DNA of 64,000 nt, from assembly GCA_949373145.1 (NCBI GenBank), contig CASICI010000029.1, positions 1 to 64,000 of the forward strand, in the 5' to 3' direction. This DNA comes from an uncultured Phycisphaerales bacterium (GTDB lineage: Bacteria > Planctomycetota > Phycisphaerae > Phycisphaerales > SM1A02). The notes under the pieces are model-generated. The model saw only the letters and a program-made list of their open reading frames with translations, was not told where the DNA came from and ran no database searches. Both the position numbers and the translations under genes were made by a program. Of this stretch, positions 11,292 to 20,707 are shown piece after piece; the stretch's first letter is position 1; each line of letters starts with the position of its first letter.

Positions 11292-12173
11292 ATGAGAATG
11301 AAAATCGGTTTTCTGGGCACCGGCGTCATGGGGGCCTCCATGGCAGGGCACCTTCTCGACGGAGGGCACGATCTCGTGCTGTTCACCCGGACACGGGCCA
11401 AAGCCGAGCCACTGCTCAGCCGTGGTGCCACGTGGGCTGAGTCGCCTCGTGAGGCGGCCGAAGGGGCCGACGTCGTGATCTCAATCGTAGGAATGCCTGC
11501 AGATGTGGAATCCGTTCACCTCGGATCTGAGGGCACCCTTGCCGCCTCCACGCCTCCTCGGCTTCTGATCGACATGACCACCAGCACGCCATCTCTCGCC
11601 AGACGACTCCACGAGGAGGCCTCTCGCCGCTCCGTGGGTGCCATCGACGCTCCTGTCTCCGGTGGCGACGTGGGGGCACGAAACGCTTCGCTCTCGATCA
11701 TGGTGGGAGGCGATGATGCGCACGTGAAATCGGCCTGGCCCGTCTTCGACCTGATGGGGGGCACCATCGTCCATCAAGGTGGTCCCGGTTGCGGCCAGCA
11801 CACGAAGATGGTCAACCAGATCCTCGTCGCTTCCACGATGTTGGGGATTTCCGAGGGGCTGCTCTATGCCCAGGCCGCCGGACTCGATGGTGCACGGGTT
11901 CTTGAATCAGTGGGGGGTGGAGCCGCCGGTTCATGGACGATCACCAACCTGGGCCCTCGCATTCTCGCGGGTGACACGGCCCCAGGTTTCTTCGTGGACC
12001 ATTTTCTCAAAGACCTCTCCATCGCCCTGGATGAGGCCGAATCGATGGGCTTGGCGCTTCCAATGCTGGCTTTGGCTCGTCGTTTCTATGCCGAAGCCTC
12101 TGAAAAAGGCCTCGGAAGTCACGGGACTCAGGTTCTGGCGTCCCTGTTGGTGACGAATCATGAAGGTTTTTGA
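11292..12173 (+). CDS. NAD(P)-dependent oxidoreductase, 3-hydroxyisobutyrate dehydrogenase family
   Basis: MKIGFLGTGVMGASMAGHLLDGGHDL; APVSGGDVGARNASLSIMVGG; GGPGCGQHTKMVNQ. Confidence 0.9.
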   Translation: MRMKIGFLGTGVMGASMAGHLLDGGHDLVLFTRTRAKAEPLLSRGATWAESPREAAEGADVVISIVGMPADVESVHLGSEGTLAASTPPRLLIDMTTSTPSLARRLHEEASRRSVGAIDAPVSGGDVGARNASLSIMVGGDDAHVKSAWPVFDLMGGTIVHQGGPGCGQHTKMVNQILVASTMLGISEGLLYAQAAGLDGARVLESVGGGAAGSWTITNLGPRILAGDTAPGFFVDHFLKDLSIALDEAESMGLALPMLALARRFYAEASEKGLGSHGTQVLASLLVTNHEGF

Positions 12174-12281
12174 CCAACTGGAGGCTCTTCTGGTCCTTGG
12201 AGCCCTCTGGAGCTTGAATGACGCGCGAGACCCGATACACTATGCGGCTCGCCCGCAAAGTGGGTGGAAGGGCTGAATCAC

Positions 12282-12608
12282 ATGACGACTGACATCGAAT
12301 TCGAACCAACCGGTACCTACACCTTCACGATCAGCAAAGCGCCCGAGCGCTCTGCTCAGGTCAAGACGATCCGTCGTCTCATGGAGATGCAGCCTGAAAT
12401 CCAGAAAGGTCTCAGCGAGCTCGCTCGTCGACGCGCGAAGACCGACAACGACCCTCGCCGACGTGCTGGTCGTATCTGGGTTCACCGAAAGCGTCGCACC
12501 AATCTCGTCCGCGTCGATGCCGGCGAGTCATTCACGCTTCGCCTTTCTCCGAAGATCCTTCCCGACCTCAAGAGCGTGTTGAGCTTCCTTGAAGCGAAGC
12601 CCGCCTGA
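12282..12608 (+). CDS. Conserved-looking small hypothetical protein
   Basis: Intact ORF MTTDIEFEPTGTYTFTISKAPERSAQVKTIRRL.., followed by terminator. Confidence 0.65.
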   Translation: MTTDIEFEPTGTYTFTISKAPERSAQVKTIRRLMEMQPEIQKGLSELARRRAKTDNDPRRRAGRIWVHRKRRTNLVRVDAGESFTLRLSPKILPDLKSVLSFLEAKPA

Positions 12609-12630
12609 GTCGCACACGAATCAAAGAGAA

Positions 12631-12665
12631 AAGGGATCGACGTCCTGTCGATCCCTTTTTCTTTT
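12631..12665 (+). terminator. Rho-independent terminator
   Basis: aaagggatcgac-gtcct-gtcgatcccttttt. Confidence 0.85.
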
Positions 12666-12706
12666 GCCGATCGTTCTCGTACGAAGCGATCGGATGATTC
12701 GTCATC

Positions 12707-13450
12707 TCATGATTGCGCGAGAATGGCATGCTTGATCGGCGTCAGGACGCTTGGCACCAGGCGTTCCTCCGAGAGTCTTTCGGCGTAGCCGGCCAATGCG
12801 GCGAAGCGAGGGCCCAGTTCATCGAGTGAATCGAGCTTGCCGCTGTTCCGAACTGTGAGAAAGACACTGATCGGTTCTCGGCCGAACAGGCCGCTGGAAC
12901 GTTCTTTCGGTGTGGTGCGAGTCTTCACTTCGACGAATGCATGCATGTCCGGATTCGACTCGATCGTGATGCCGACGACCGGTTGGGCTTCAACCACGCC
13001 TTCCCCTTCTTCGACCAGATCGGCAAGCGGTCCGTCTCTCAGCAGGGCGTTGAAGACGATGGCATCGCGGTTGGCCTGCGCTTCAAGATCGAACCCGAAG
13101 ACGAGTTCCAGATGGTCCACGTCGATCGGACTGATCGAGAGAAAGTAAGGCGCGACTTCCAGAATGCGGCGATGGAGGTCGTAGGCTTCCGTCAGGTCGG
13201 CTGGATTCACGAATCCACTTCGCAGCATGGTGCCTCGGAGTGAAAGCCAGCTGTAGCAGCGCTTGAGGTCGTCCGATTCAAGGGCGAGCTCGTCTTCGAA
13301 GCGACGAAAGTTCGAAAGCTGAGGGAATTCCTTCTTGAGCCTGCCGAAGAGATCGAGAACGGTCTCACGTGACCCTGGGAGATCCAGTTTCAGGGCAAGC
13401 TTCTGGTTGACGTAAAAGTCGGTGACCAGTGTTTCAAGTTCATTGACCAT
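12707..13450 (-). CDS. Hypothetical protein
   Basis: Intact ORF MVNELETLVTDFYVNQKLALKLDLPG..; no recognised family. Confidence 0.7.
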   Translation of the reverse strand: MVNELETLVTDFYVNQKLALKLDLPGSRETVLDLFGRLKKEFPQLSNFRRFEDELALESDDLKRCYSWLSLRGTMLRSGFVNPADLTEAYDLHRRILEVAPYFLSISPIDVDHLELVFGFDLEAQANRDAIVFNALLRDGPLADLVEEGEGVVEAQPVVGITIESNPDMHAFVEVKTRTTPKERSSGLFGREPISVFLTVRNSGKLDSLDELGPRFAALAGYAERLSEERLVPSVLTPIKHAILAQS

Positions 13451-13579
13451 GTCGAAGGTGACTCGTATTCGGGCTGCGGGGTGGCGAACGCGGTGCCTTC
13501 ACCCCGTTCGTGTCACAGGGCGTCCTGCAACACACTCCGAGCGTATCGAGCGGAGGTGTTCATACCTTCGGGGCGCAGG

Positions 13580-14872
13580 TTATCCACGCTTCAAGGAGGG
13601 CGCCTTCAGGTAGGCGAGTGTCCTCCAGAGCCATTCCATGGGACCCCGGGAGAAACATTTCAGCCACAGCACGCTGAAGATCATGAGAATGATGCAAATA
13701 CCTATCGAGACGAGGATAAGACCGCTTCTCGAAATCTGATCGAAGAGTCCGAAACCGTAGAATTCGAACAGAGTGGTCATCAAAAGCGTCTCGAGCAGGT
13801 AGTTGGTCAACGCCATTCTGCCCACCTTGGCCATCCATCCGAAAAGTCTCGCAGCGACGCCCATCTGGACGAGCGTGACCAGAACGGCGGCGTATCCCAG
13901 CATCGTGGCCACAGTTGAGAATTCCCGTGCCAACGAGAGGATGATGGTGGCCCAGATCGGACTTGTCTCGGTGAGGTAGGACCAGGCAGCGAGCCCCTCG
14001 ATCGCCAGGGCGACCGGAAGGAACACCATCATCCAGAACCGTGTTCTGCGCCCTGAGTCACTCGGGGTGAAGAACGCCGAGCGTTTGATGACGACTCCAA
14101 GTGCGAACATGGCGAGTATGTGCCAACCGTAGGACAGGATGATCGTGATCAGCCCCATCGCCCACGCGAGTACTCTGAAGAGCAACAAGTCACCGTAGGG
14201 CCCGTCCTGATGGGCGACCGTCTCGGCATCGATCCAGATCGGATTCTGTGGTTGGAACCCCGATGCTTGAATGGCATCCCATCCGGTTCGAGTCGCCTGA
14301 TCGGCGGCCGACGTGAGTTCCATCTGCGGTGCCATGGATTCAAGGAGCACCATGCCGGTGGACATGAGAGCCGCGATCATCATCAGGCCGATGACGATCG
14401 GAAGCAGGATCTTGGTCTTCAGACGGCAGAACGCGAGCAGCGAAACACCAAGGACGGCGTAGATGGTGAGAATGTCACCGTAAAAGAATGCGACGGCATG
14501 AAGTATTCCGAATCCGAGAAGGATCAGCAGTCGCCGGCAATAGAAGCCGTCGAATCTCGAGCCACTTCGTCTTGCTCGGTCGAACTGGAGTGCGGCACCG
14601 ATTCCGAACATCATCGAGAACATCGAGATGAATTTGAATTCGAAGAAGGTCTTGATGAACCATGTTGCGTTCCAGTCGGCATTCTGCCCGTTCACGCCGA
14701 CTCCGCCGGACAGCGTCGGTTGGGCGACTTCCATCATCGGAAGTCCGAAGTAGGCGGCGTTCACGAACAGGATTCCGAAGATGGCGAGGCCACGAAGCAC
14801 ATCGAGTGCTTCGATTCTCTGGTCGCTCTTGATCGGCGTGAAAGCGACCGTCGGTTGCTCGCTGGGGTTCAT
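13580..14872 (-). CDS. DUF418 / YeiB-like multi-pass membrane protein
   Basis: IEALDVLRGLAIFGILFVNA; many TM segments; C-terminal GPMEWLWRTLAYLK. Confidence 0.85.
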   Translation of the reverse strand: MNPSEQPTVAFTPIKSDQRIEALDVLRGLAIFGILFVNAAYFGLPMMEVAQPTLSGGVGVNGQNADWNATWFIKTFFEFKFISMFSMMFGIGAALQFDRARRSGSRFDGFYCRRLLILLGFGILHAVAFFYGDILTIYAVLGVSLLAFCRLKTKILLPIVIGLMMIAALMSTGMVLLESMAPQMELTSAADQATRTGWDAIQASGFQPQNPIWIDAETVAHQDGPYGDLLLFRVLAWAMGLITIILSYGWHILAMFALGVVIKRSAFFTPSDSGRRTRFWMMVFLPVALAIEGLAAWSYLTETSPIWATIILSLAREFSTVATMLGYAAVLVTLVQMGVAARLFGWMAKVGRMALTNYLLETLLMTTLFEFYGFGLFDQISRSGLILVSIGICIILMIFSVLWLKCFSRGPMEWLWRTLAYLKAPSLKRG

Positions 14873-15553
14873 CGCGAAAGCATCCAATCCATGATGGCTT
14901 CCGTGTCTTCGAGAGAATCGAGGACCAGATCGGGCTTCGCGTTTTCGAGTTCCTCCCGGGAGGTCTTTCCCGTCGCGACGGCGATCACGGTGCAGCCGTT
15001 GTGCTTCGCGCAATCGACATCATTGAGGGTATCCCCGATGATGATCGCCTGGTGCGGCTCGAGCTGTCCTCCGAGGGTGCTCTGGTATCGGTTCAAGCCG
15101 ACTGCGGGCAGATCGCGGCGGGTCTCGCCTTCATTGCCGAAGACTCCGAATTCGAACCACCCCTGGGGGAATCCTGCATCAGCCAGTTTCAGCCAGCAGG
15201 TCTGTTCGATGTTGCCGGTAAGCACGGAAGCCGTCATGGCGTCGTGTTCGTGCACGGTTTCAACCAATGTGCGTGCACCGGGAAGGGCGTCAGCCCAGGT
15301 CTCCCGGCTGAAATGGTGATGCATCCGCTCCACGTACGCGTCCGAGAGCTCATTCAGATGTTCTGGTTCGGACGGTAGATCATGCGAACTCAGAAGCTCA
15401 TGAAACAGATGCGGGTCCATTCGGCCTCCGGTATCCATCTTCGAGGGATCGACCTCGACGCCATGAATCGCGAAGACGGCTTCCTTCATCGAGCGCAAGC
15501 CGATTCCTCTGGATCTCAGAAGCGTCCCGTCGATGTCGAAGAGAATGAGCATG
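14869..15553 (-). CDS. HAD-family phosphatase
   Basis: [37 protein letters not shown]. Confidence 0.9.
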
Positions 15554-15562
15554 CGGTTCCAA

Positions 15563-16767
15563 TCAGACTGCGACGGCGGAACAGACCATCTTGGCGGCTT
15601 TGGTGAGGTCATCGGCAGTCTGCATCGTGGGCAGTTCACCCTGCTTCGACCGCAGGATCTCGCGAGCTGCTTCGACGTTCGTGCCCTCGAGTCGGACCAC
15701 CAGGGGGACCTCGAATCCACCGACCGCATGCGCCGCTTCGACGATGGCGTTTGCGATGGTGTCGCACTGCATGATGCCACCGAAGATGTTCACCAGGACG
15801 CCTTCGACCTTCTTGTCGGAGAGGATGATCCTGAATGCTTCGGTGACGGCCTGGACCGTCGCACTGCCGCCGACGTCCAGGAAGTTCGCGGGGTCGCCAC
15901 CGTGCAGCTTGATGATGTCCATGGTGGACATCGCAAGGCCGGCGCCGTTCACCAGGCAGCCGATGTTGCCGTCGAGTGCCACGTAGGAGAGACCGAACTC
16001 CTGCGCCCGCAGCTCGTCCGGATCCTCTTCCAGGGGATCCGCCAGGGCGGCGATCGCCTTCTGACGGAAGAGTGCGTTGTCATCGAAGTTGAGCTTGGCA
16101 TCGATCGCAAGCACGAGGCCCATCCGGAGCCTCCGCGGTGGCGGGGGTCACGACCAACGGGTTGATCTCGACCAGGCTGGCGTCCTTCTCCATCCGGAGC
16201 TTGTCGACGGCCATCATGGTCCTGACCGCCTGGCCGATCTGCTTGCCCTTGAGGCCCAAGGCAAACGCCATCTTCCTGGCCTGCCACGGCTGGAGTCCGA
16301 GGATCGGGATCGAGGGGCTCCTTCAGAATCTTCTCGGGGGTCTCCTCCGCGACCTTTTCGATCTCCACGCCACCTTCCGACGATGCGATCAGGGTGTAGG
16401 TGTTGTGCGCACGATCAAGCGTGACCGCAAGGTAGTACTCGGACTCGATGTCGACGCCTGCCGCGACGAGCAGTCTCGAGACGGCCAGCCCCTCCGCGGG
16501 CGTCTGGGGCGAGCACATGCGGTTCGTGAGCATGAATCCCGCAGCCTCTCTGGCCTCTTCGACGCTCTTGACGAGCTTGACGAAACCGGCCTTTCCGCGC
16601 CCGCCGGCGTGAACCTGAGCCTTGATGACCACCAGGCCGGCCCCGGATTCCAGAATCCGTTCTGTCTCGGCGACCGCCTCAGCGACGGTTTCAACCATGG
16701 CTCCGGGGGGGACCGGTGCGCCAGCGTGATGGAGAAGGTCTCTTGCCTGATACTCGTGAATCTTCAT
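15563..16767 (-). CDS. sucC: Succinyl-CoA ligase beta subunit (frameshifted near 16300 and 16125)
   Basis: [48 protein letters not shown]; middle piece [15 protein letters not shown]-terminal [37 protein letters not shown].. in other frames. Confidence 0.9.
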
Positions 16768-16784
16768 AGTGGTTCCGTTGGGGT

Positions 16785-17562
16785 TCAATCCAGAGGTGCT
16801 GACTCGATGCTGGCGACTTCGCCGGCGAGCCGTTTTTCTGCGTAACGTCTGACCCAGTTCTCCCAGGTCTTTCCTGCGGCCGTGTCCCGGCCATCGAGGT
16901 CGATTCTTTCGATGCGATCCGAGGTGATCGACAGTCGTTCGTCTTCGCCGGGGAGATCCATCCTCAATTCGGGGTGGACGCCATTGCTCGGCTCTGACGT
17001 CGAAGACGAAACCACTGATGGTGGTGCCGTCCTTGAGGTGAACGGTCGTGTCGCCGCGATAGTCTCGTGCGAGTTCCAGAGCACACATCGGATCATCGAC
17101 CATGGACAGCTCCAGGGACAGCCCTTGCATCGCTTCCTTCGGCTGCTGGAGTCGCTGTCTGCGGGCTTTTCTTGTCGTGCTGAGGCATGTGGTCGCGGGT
17201 TCAAGTGTCCTGGAATTCATCCAGTTCCCAGAAGTCGGTTGCGTCGTTGTCGGCATCGGTTGTCCACTTCGAAGGCCCGAGCCCCACTCCGTGAAGGTCT
17301 CTTCGACGCGTTCAAGCGTCAGGCGTGCGATTTCGGATTCAAGATCATGCGTGCACTGGATGTCGATCTGCAGAACCATCGCACTTGGGTCTTCGAGCAG
17401 GGTGTTGTCCGACCCGAGAAATCTCACGGTGACGCCCGGGCCGTAGAGCAGGATGCCCTCGCTGTGCTCGGGTGCGATGTTGATCTGAGCGAGGCGGCTG
17501 CTCAGCTCCTCGACCGATCCCATCGGGCCATCGTCCTGTGATTTGTAGATCATCGAGTCCAT
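16785..17562 (-). CDS. Hypothetical protein, frameshifted
   Basis: N-terminal MDSMIYKSQDDGPMGSVEELSSRLAQINIAPEHSEGILLYGPGVTVRFLG; C-terminal ERLSITSDRIERIDLDGRDTAAGKTWENWVRRYAEKRLAG in another frame. Confidence 0.5.
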
Positions 17563-17658
17563 CGTCGTGGTCCGTCTCCAGTCTCGTTCGAGTGGCCTGT
17601 CATGGTACCGGCGCAGGGCTTTTCGCGGGCATTCAGCCCACGAAAAACATCAGAGCGA

Positions 17659-18030
17659 TCAGTCCGAAAGCTGCTCCAGAACCGTGTCGAGGAGTCTCGC
17701 CATGGCCACTGGTTTGTTCAGATAGGCGGAGACTCCAAGCGATTCGGCGTAGGCCTTGTGGCGTCTGCCCTCATTGGCCGTGACCATGATCACCGGGGGA
17801 GGGGCCTCCGTGGTCTGGATGTGCTCCAGAACGAGGAAACCACTTCGGTGGGGGAGCATCATGTCCAGGACCACCACTTCCGGGGCGGTGGTCTTGAAGA
17901 CGTTGATCGCATCGTTGCCATCCACGGCCTGACTCACCACCGCACCCTCGGATTCGAGAGCCATGGTCATGAGCTCTCTGATGTCGGGGTCGTCGTCGAC
18001 GACCATGATCTTGATCCGTTCGAGTCTCAT
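17659..18030 (-). CDS. Response regulator receiver (CheY-like)
   Basis: IKIMVVDDDPDIRELMTMALESEG; VVVLDMMLP; PVIMVTAN; LNKPV. Confidence 0.95.
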   Translation of the reverse strand: MRLERIKIMVVDDDPDIRELMTMALESEGAVVSQAVDGNDAINVFKTTAPEVVVLDMMLPHRSGFLVLEHIQTTEAPPPVIMVTANEGRRHKAYAESLGVSAYLNKPVAMARLLDTVLEQLSD

Positions 18031-18031
18031 G

Positions 18032-19060
18032 TCAGCCCTTCTGGAGTTCCTGTGTGTCGAGCTTCGAATTCATCTGGATCTGGGTCATCAATTCGGTCGT
18101 CATCCATGGCAACGTCTCGAGCTTGGCGATGACTCGTGAGGGCATGGGTTTTCCAAGCCGTTCCCACCTTGGACGGCTCTTCCATCGCCGGTGGACCCAC
18201 AGATACTGCTCGGGTGCCATCCTGACCATCTCTTCAAGAGCTCGGTTGAATCGAGCGGTGATGTAGAAGAGCGGGTCCGGTTGATCGACCCATTCCTCAG
18301 GGTAGATGATGTCCGGGGAGATCAATTCGTATTCGAAACGATCGGGCACTCTGCGTGCGTATCCGGCGACCACCGGAACTTCATGTCGCATGGCGAGCAG
18401 GCCGATCGATTTGTAGCTCGAAGCCAGTCGTCCGAAGAAGGGGACGAACATGCCTTTTTCTCCGGCGTTCTGATCGGCGATGAATCCAAGTCGTTCACCT
18501 CGTGCGATCAGGGCATCGATTTCCGGCGTCGCACCGAACTTGGTCATCACCCGCATGCCATGCGCCTGTCGGAGATTCAGCAGCCAGGTGTTGATCAGAG
18601 GATTGTCGAGTGGCCGGGCCAGTGCGGTCATCTCGAAGCCGAGAAGACTCATGAGGTACCCGAGCACCTCCCAATTTCCAATATGGCCGGTGATGAAGAT
18701 CGCGGGTTTTTCACTCACCAGGAGTGAGACGACATTTTTCATGGAGCCCATTGAGACTCGATCCGCCCAGTTCTCACGGTGCAGAAGCCGGGGCATCGCG
18801 AGACTGTCGACGCCGAAGAGTTGAAACATGTTTCGGATCGAATTCTTCGAGAGCCGCTCGATGTCGCTTTCGGGCAGCGTGGGGAAGCAGCGCTTCAAAT
18901 TGGTCTGGGCACGGTCCCGGTGCTTGCGATTCAGGCGATGGTAGATCGAGCCCGCCGCACCCACGGTCCGCATGTTCTCTTCTGTATTGAAGCAATGAAC
19001 AACTGCGCTCAGGGAGCGCAGTGCGAGATATTGTGACCAATGACTAACGGTTGCCATCAC
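18032..19060 (-). CDS. Lysophospholipid/lipid A acyltransferase family (LpxL/HtrB-like)
   Basis: IFITGHIGNWEVLGYLM; LGFIADQNAGEKGMFVPFFGR; WVHRRWKSRP. Confidence 0.88.
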   Translation of the reverse strand: MMATVSHWSQYLALRSLSAVVHCFNTEENMRTVGAAGSIYHRLNRKHRDRAQTNLKRCFPTLPESDIERLSKNSIRNMFQLFGVDSLAMPRLLHRENWADRVSMGSMKNVVSLLVSEKPAIFITGHIGNWEVLGYLMSLLGFEMTALARPLDNPLINTWLLNLRQAHGMRVMTKFGATPEIDALIARGERLGFIADQNAGEKGMFVPFFGRLASSYKSIGLLAMRHEVPVVAGYARRVPDRFEYELISPDIIYPEEWVDQPDPLFYITARFNRALEEMVRMAPEQYLWVHRRWKSRPRWERLGKPMPSRVIAKLETLPWMTTELMTQIQMNSKLDTQELQKG

Positions 19061-19107
19061 GGAGCCCTCACGAACGTTCGGGCGGGTCTTCGCCGGCAGT
19101 CCGAGTC

Positions 19108-20481
19108 TCAGGCGTCGCCGTCACCCGTCAGGAGACGGAAACGATTCCAGTTGAGAACCGGGATCTGGGCGTTGATCGCCTGCTGGAAGAGTTCATCGTA
19201 CCGATCGTAGGCTTCCTGCCTCTTGAGAATCGCGTCGATTTCTGCTGGACTCGCATCGGCTGGAATGAGTTCGGTCGAGACGAAATCAGGCACTTCACCA
19301 AGCACGAGGAAGTCGAGATCCCCGGTCAGTTGGTTGCCTTCGACGACTTCACCACCCCATTCGATGATTCTGCTCTTGATGTAGTTCGCCTCGTTCATCG
19401 AAGAGGAACCGTTTCCGTCGACGTCGAATTGACCGAACACGAGAAACTTGAAGCGGTGCTCGGGATTGAACACGGCATTGGCGATCACATCGCCACGGAC
19501 CACGGGGCGCGAGGAGGCTCCATCGGTGACGCGGGCGGTCGCGGTGGAGTCCGCGACCTTGATCACCTGAAGACTGGCCTTGCCACGAGCGTATTCGCCG
19601 GTGGTGGGGTCGATCTGGATCTGGTTGGCGTCGTCGTAGACTCGGAAAGTCATTCCGGGGCGGATTCGGTCGTTTCGACCAAGGTCGATGAAGACCTGGC
19701 CTGATGAGCCGAGGACGTCGACAACGCGGCCGTCCACCAGCTCGGCGGGGTTCTTGGGTCGGACGCGAATCGATTCAACGACCTTTCGCAGCTCGTTCAG
19801 GCGTCCTGCGAGGACGGTCTGGTTGCCGTTGAGGTCGTCGATTTCATCCTGAAGGTCCGCAACTTCGTTGCGATGACGACTGGTCTTCTCGTCCAGACTC
19901 ATTCGGTATTCGTTGCGAGTCTTGTCGATGTCGGCACGGTAGCTCTGAGCCGCATCAGCGTACTCCGAGATGGATGCATGAACGGAGGCGACTCGGTCAT
20001 CCGAGGAGGTCTGAAGGTCCTTCATGTCCTGAGTGCGTGTGGAGAGCTCTGATTCCAGAGCCTGAAGCCGGGCGGCAGACTCGCTGGCCTGTGCGTTCAA
20101 CAGGTTGTTCTCCTGCAGGATCCGGTTGAATGCCTCGACCACGCTGGACTGACCGGTGATTCGGAACCGTTCGCGGGTGGATTCCTCATCGGCATTGGCC
20201 ATGCCAGCGACGAATTCTCTGTACCCGTCGGAACGAGCGACCAGATAGCCCACAAGGGACTGTCTCTGTCGATTCGCTTCCTGAAGAAGGGTTGCCACCG
20301 ACTCACGTTCGCTTTCGCGCATGAGTTCAGTTCGGACCGCCTTCTCTCGAGAAAGCTCTTCATTCGCACTGGTCTTTTGTCCGTAGAGCAGGATGGCCGC
20401 GGTGGCACTTCCGACTGTGAGGAAAATAAAGATGATCAGTGCGATCAGTACTCCGCTGCCGCCGCTCGAACGCATCGCCAT
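19108..20481 (-). CDS. Membrane-anchored coiled-coil protein with possible BRCT-like C-terminal segment
   Basis: N-terminal TM, coiled coil, C-terminal FKFLVFGQFD..YIKSRIIEWGGEVVEGNQLTGDLDFLVLGEVP. Confidence 0.75.
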   Translation of the reverse strand: MAMRSSGGSGVLIALIIFIFLTVGSATAAILLYGQKTSANEELSREKAVRTELMRESERESVATLLQEANRQRQSLVGYLVARSDGYREFVAGMANADEESTRERFRITGQSSVVEAFNRILQENNLLNAQASESAARLQALESELSTRTQDMKDLQTSSDDRVASVHASISEYADAAQSYRADIDKTRNEYRMSLDEKTSRHRNEVADLQDEIDDLNGNQTVLAGRLNELRKVVESIRVRPKNPAELVDGRVVDVLGSSGQVFIDLGRNDRIRPGMTFRVYDDANQIQIDPTTGEYARGKASLQVIKVADSTATARVTDGASSRPVVRGDVIANAVFNPEHRFKFLVFGQFDVDGNGSSSMNEANYIKSRIIEWGGEVVEGNQLTGDLDFLVLGEVPDFVSTELIPADASPAEIDAILKRQEAYDRYDELFQQAINAQIPVLNWNRFRLLTGDGDA

Positions 20482-20707
20482 GGTGGAGAATCTCCTTGGT
20501 GCTCTTGCAAGGATCGAAAGGGGGTTCGACCCGTCCTTCCAGACTGTGTGGAGGGATGTAACAAGCCGACATCATAGTGTCATACGGCCCGTCGGTCTCA
20601 ATTCTGGGGAAAGAACCCCCAACGAAACCCGAGAAAGCTCAGGAAGGACATCATCGAACTGGTCAGTGCGGGTCTTTGTGACGTTTCTGGACCCGAAAGT
20701 CCAATCA

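Noticed and set aside
14120-15319. 399-aa plus-strand ORF
   Set aside because: Antisense to DUF418 and HAD genes with clear family motifs
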